A stretch of DNA of 64,000 bases from Xiphydria camelus (taxonomy: Eukaryota; Arthropoda; Insecta; Hymenoptera; Xiphydriidae): assembly GCA_963678675.1 (NCBI GenBank), contig OY783195.1:15356143-15420142 (forward strand), given 5' to 3'. The notes under the pieces were generated by a model. That model made no database searches and was not told the origin of the DNA. It saw only the letters and a program-made list of their open reading frames with translations. Below are positions 61,430 through 64,000 of this stretch, one piece after another (position 1 is the first letter of the stretch; each line of letters begins with the position of its first letter). The translations under genes were made by a program, and so were the position numbers.

Positions 61430-61890
61430 CTCCTACCTACCCTACCTCATCCCTAGAGTGACCATTTCTCTACAAGAATCTATGCGGAAAAGGGAGATAT
61501 GCTAATGATGGGGATTTCTCATACGCAAGTCTTAATTCGAAGGCTCCTTGAACAGCCCGCGTTCTACAGCGGAAAACAAGGCGATCGTCGTTCGTGTAGG
61601 CTTGTCCAAAGAACCGTCGCTCTATGAGAACGTGACGTAATGTCACACAATACTGTTTTATCTGTCAGTTATGAACACTGTCTTGAAGCATTCCGATTGG
61701 TTTAATTTCCGCTCAAGAACGCGGGCTGTTCAAAGCTCCTTCAAATTTTAATTTGAAATGCAACTCATGCATTAGAAATCCTCGTCGTTGGCATATTTCT
61801 TTCTTTATGCGTATATTCCTGTAGAAGGAAGGTCACTCGAGGAATGAGATAGGGTAGGTAGGGAGAAGACGGGATGCTGCGACGTTCTCA
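61430..61890. mobile_element. Inverted-repeat element inside the outer unit
   Basis: cctaccctacctcatccct near 61433 pairs with the complement near 61845, and gaacagcccgcgttct near 61552 with agaacgcgggctgttc near 61716. Non-coding. Confidence 0.65.
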
Positions 61891-62317
61891 TGGCCCGAGA
61901 ATAGCGAGAGAGGCTCATCTTACGGTCCCTTCGCGGAAAACTCTCTCGCCAGCGCAGGACGAAATGTTTTTCCCGTGGTAAAACTCTATACGTTCTTCTT
62001 TCGTGTTGTACGAATTCAACAATTTCTTCATCGTCGTCGCTAATTTCCAAAAAATCTCCAATATTATCTCAAATATTATCCATTTTAGACTGTACACAAA
62101 CACAAAACCAGAGAAAATTCTAACCTATATATAAATTGCGATAGCTGTCAGTTTATTCAGTATCTGGCACCAGTACCTTCCAGTTAAATTTACTTCCAGT
62201 TATCTTAATTTAAGTTCTTAGTAAACGTTAGTTGTATATTGATAAACAGTTTAGCTACCACTTTAATTTTATCCACCAGTTAAGACATTTAACTGGACAT
62301 TGATAAACCGGCCCTCA

Positions 62318-62674
62318 GTTGGAGATCCGCTGAATTCCTTTAACTGTTTCACTTTCATAATTTTTTTACCAGTCACATCAGATACAGTCAAATCTGCAAC
62401 AGTGCAACATTAATAATATATTGTAACCGTTTTAATTTGCCCGCGGGTATTTGGCTCGGTGGCGCCATCTGCTTCAGTTTTGCCCAGCCAACGCTAGACA
62501 AGTATACCGGGTCTCCACGTATAGGTTTGTTCCAACCGACGATTTCTGTACGGTTCTGGAACTGTCACGGAACTGGTGGGATCGGTTTAATGCGCAGGCG
62601 CGATGTTTGCACTGCTGGTAACTGCAAGAGCAGTTGGAACGGTTTTTAGACTAAGAGCTAGTGACATTTTTCAG
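62318..62674. other. Flank of the outer element, with a GGTTTGTTCCAAC repeat copy
   Basis: taccgggtctccacgta (about 62502) matches a string at about 28873. taggtttgttccaac at 62522 and an inverted partner near 62632 form a copy of the family seen at 27673-27807. Confidence 0.5.
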
Positions 62675-63075
62675 TGATTATTTAGTTAAGGCTTTTTTTT
62701 TGAGAGAATGTTGTGGGGGGCATGTCTAAGTGCCATCCGTGAGGATTAACCTTGATAGCGGTATGGGAGGCTGGCGGAACGCCCCCAACCTGTAAAAAAT
62801 AGTGCACAAAATTATTATTTAGTTAAGGCTCAAATTTCGTTTACTATTCATCTGGTAGTCCACAATTATGAATATAAATTGGCGGATCGATTGGCCGGCA
62901 TTAAAAGGGTGGCGGATCATCCTAAATACGTCGTGTGAACAATAAAATTTTTATTATTTAGTTAAGCTTCAATTTTTAATATGTTACTGAGGCAACTGTT
63001 TCAAGTGGAAATTTAAATTGGCGGAACGAAATATTGGCATTAACTACCTGGCGGAACGGTTTAAACATCCATTGT
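62675..63075. repeat. Degenerate tandem repeat, about 130-140-bp unit
   Basis: Three units each start attatttagttaaggct(t/c) and end with one or two ggcgga(a/t)c(g/a) segments. They lie at about 62677, 62812 and 62955. No coding capacity. Confidence 0.6.
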
Positions 63076-64000
63076 GCGCGCCTCGATTTCGTGCTGTTTG
63101 CCGCAGAATTTGTTATATTAGGAATGCTTCTAATATAAATAATGATTTTGTTTATTTTCTGGAATCTTTTTAGTAATAATGGTAATTTAGTTTCCCTGGA
63201 GTTAATATTTTAGCGCTCATTCAATATTGATAAAGAGCTTCAATACAGAAAAGGTATATCAATCAAACATCAGTCTTATGTTAGGACACTCAACATTTTA
63301 TTTGTGATGTCAGATGTTTTAACAATTTTTAAAACGGATGAATGATATAATTTTTTTTAGAATACCCTTTTGGCATTTGACCGACGATATAGTGCTTTAT
63401 ACAAATATAACGAGGTGCGTGAAGTGAAAGAATATTTTTAACAGAAATTTTTTTAAAGCGAACTAATTTCTTAGAGTATTTATCGACTTACAAATATATG
63501 GTAGGTACTTCAGTAAGAAACTTGAATATTTACAAGAAGTTAGGTACACACACTCTACCAAATAGATACAACAAGTGACAAATTTATAAAGAATGTGACA
63601 ATAAAAATGATTGAGGGTCACTTGATCGTCTCATTTTTAGTCCGATTGGCACGAAAGGCTTTCTCGATATTTTTAATTCAGCGCAGCTTTTAAGCTTGGC
63701 TTTAGACGTGTTTACAATCCTATAAATTCAAATAAATATCTCAAAAATGAAGCCATAAATCAAAAATGTGCAAGGCAAATTACAACAGCAAAATTGAAGG
63801 ACATAATAGACTTACATACCACCGGAGCATCATGACTTCTTCATATCTCTCACACAGTTAAAATGTAGATGAGCAGTACATTGTTTTGTAATTTATGTAG
63901 TTAAAAAATGTTCTCAATTGCAGAAATTTTGCTTTTGAAGTGTTGTGAAAATATATAAAATAAATTGAGTATTGTTTTTTCAATTTGAAGCATTTTAAAT
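63076..64000. other. AT-rich non-coding end of the window
   Basis: No gene seen. The string around aaatatctcaaaaatgaagccataaatc (63732-63765) repeats the module found at about 9760-9795. Confidence 0.45.

Larger units (their letters stand above)
56589..62314. mobile_element. Outer element with GGGCCGGTTTATCAATGTCC ends
   Basis: The terminal inverted repeat of about 29-32 bp (GGGCCGGTTTATCAATGTCC, continuing AGTTAAATGT) is flanked by TCA on both sides (56586-56588, 62315-62317). A 3-bp duplication and GGG ends fit PIF/Harbinger. The 5.7-kb span includes a separate inner Harbinger element and an inverted-repeat region at 61430-61890, so the outer unit is a nested host for later insertions. Confidence 0.75.

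Overview
This is eukaryotic, AT-rich DNA from an arthropod, most likely an insect. The evidence is GT-AG introns, insect-type retroelements and DNA transposons, and one host gene that can be followed exon by exon. Nothing here looks bacterial: there are no operons, rRNA genes or CRISPR arrays. The species cannot be named; a hymenopteran would fit the repeat types, but that is a guess.

The one host gene recognised with confidence is the minus-strand gene for TRAP-beta (SSR2), a subunit of the translocon-associated protein complex of the ER membrane. Its three coding exons lie at 52076-51933, 49504-49190 and 35755-35639, giving 191 aa in a continuous frame. A probable 5' UTR exon lies near 52642-52790. 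Its 13.4-kb second intron is packed with inverted-repeat elements, minisatellites and a long (CA)n tract. An apparently complete PIF/Harbinger transposon sits immediately upstream of its presumed promoter.

The rest is nested mobile DNA. 1-485 is a partial exon of an unassigned protein. 866-6206 is a full-length but frameshifted RNase H-bearing non-LTR retrotransposon with 16-bp target-site duplications (TSDs). 6554-13300 is a pile of fold-back and inverted-repeat elements plus the tail of a Penelope-like element. 13841-16499 is a TTAA-flanked DNA transposon with an uninterrupted 576-aa transposase. 17203-21210 is a degenerate 4-kb transposon with long terminal inverted repeats (TIRs). 22690-27895 is a 5'-truncated Gypsy element carrying three nested insertions whose empty sites can be read from the interrupted sequence. 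29028-32600 is a long-inverted-repeat structure that encloses a multi-exon ethanolamine kinase pseudogene. 32605-34919 is a fold-back transposon with a small open frame. 35.9-49 kb is the TRAP-beta intron. 52829-56354 and about 56722-60887 are two PIF/Harbinger elements, the second nested in a larger TIR-bounded unit (56589-62314).

The two Harbinger elements show a two-gene system: a DDE transposase and a spliced DNA-binding partner transcribed toward each other. The partner is a Myb/SANT-like protein in the first and a MADF-BESS-like protein in the second. Several small non-autonomous families recur across the window: TA-flanked elements ending CAGGGTGTCCC, TA-flanked elements ending CCGTATGTCC or CAGTATGTCCC, and TTAA-flanked elements with short perfect internal palindromes. 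Much of the architecture is therefore the result of repeated insertion into older copies.
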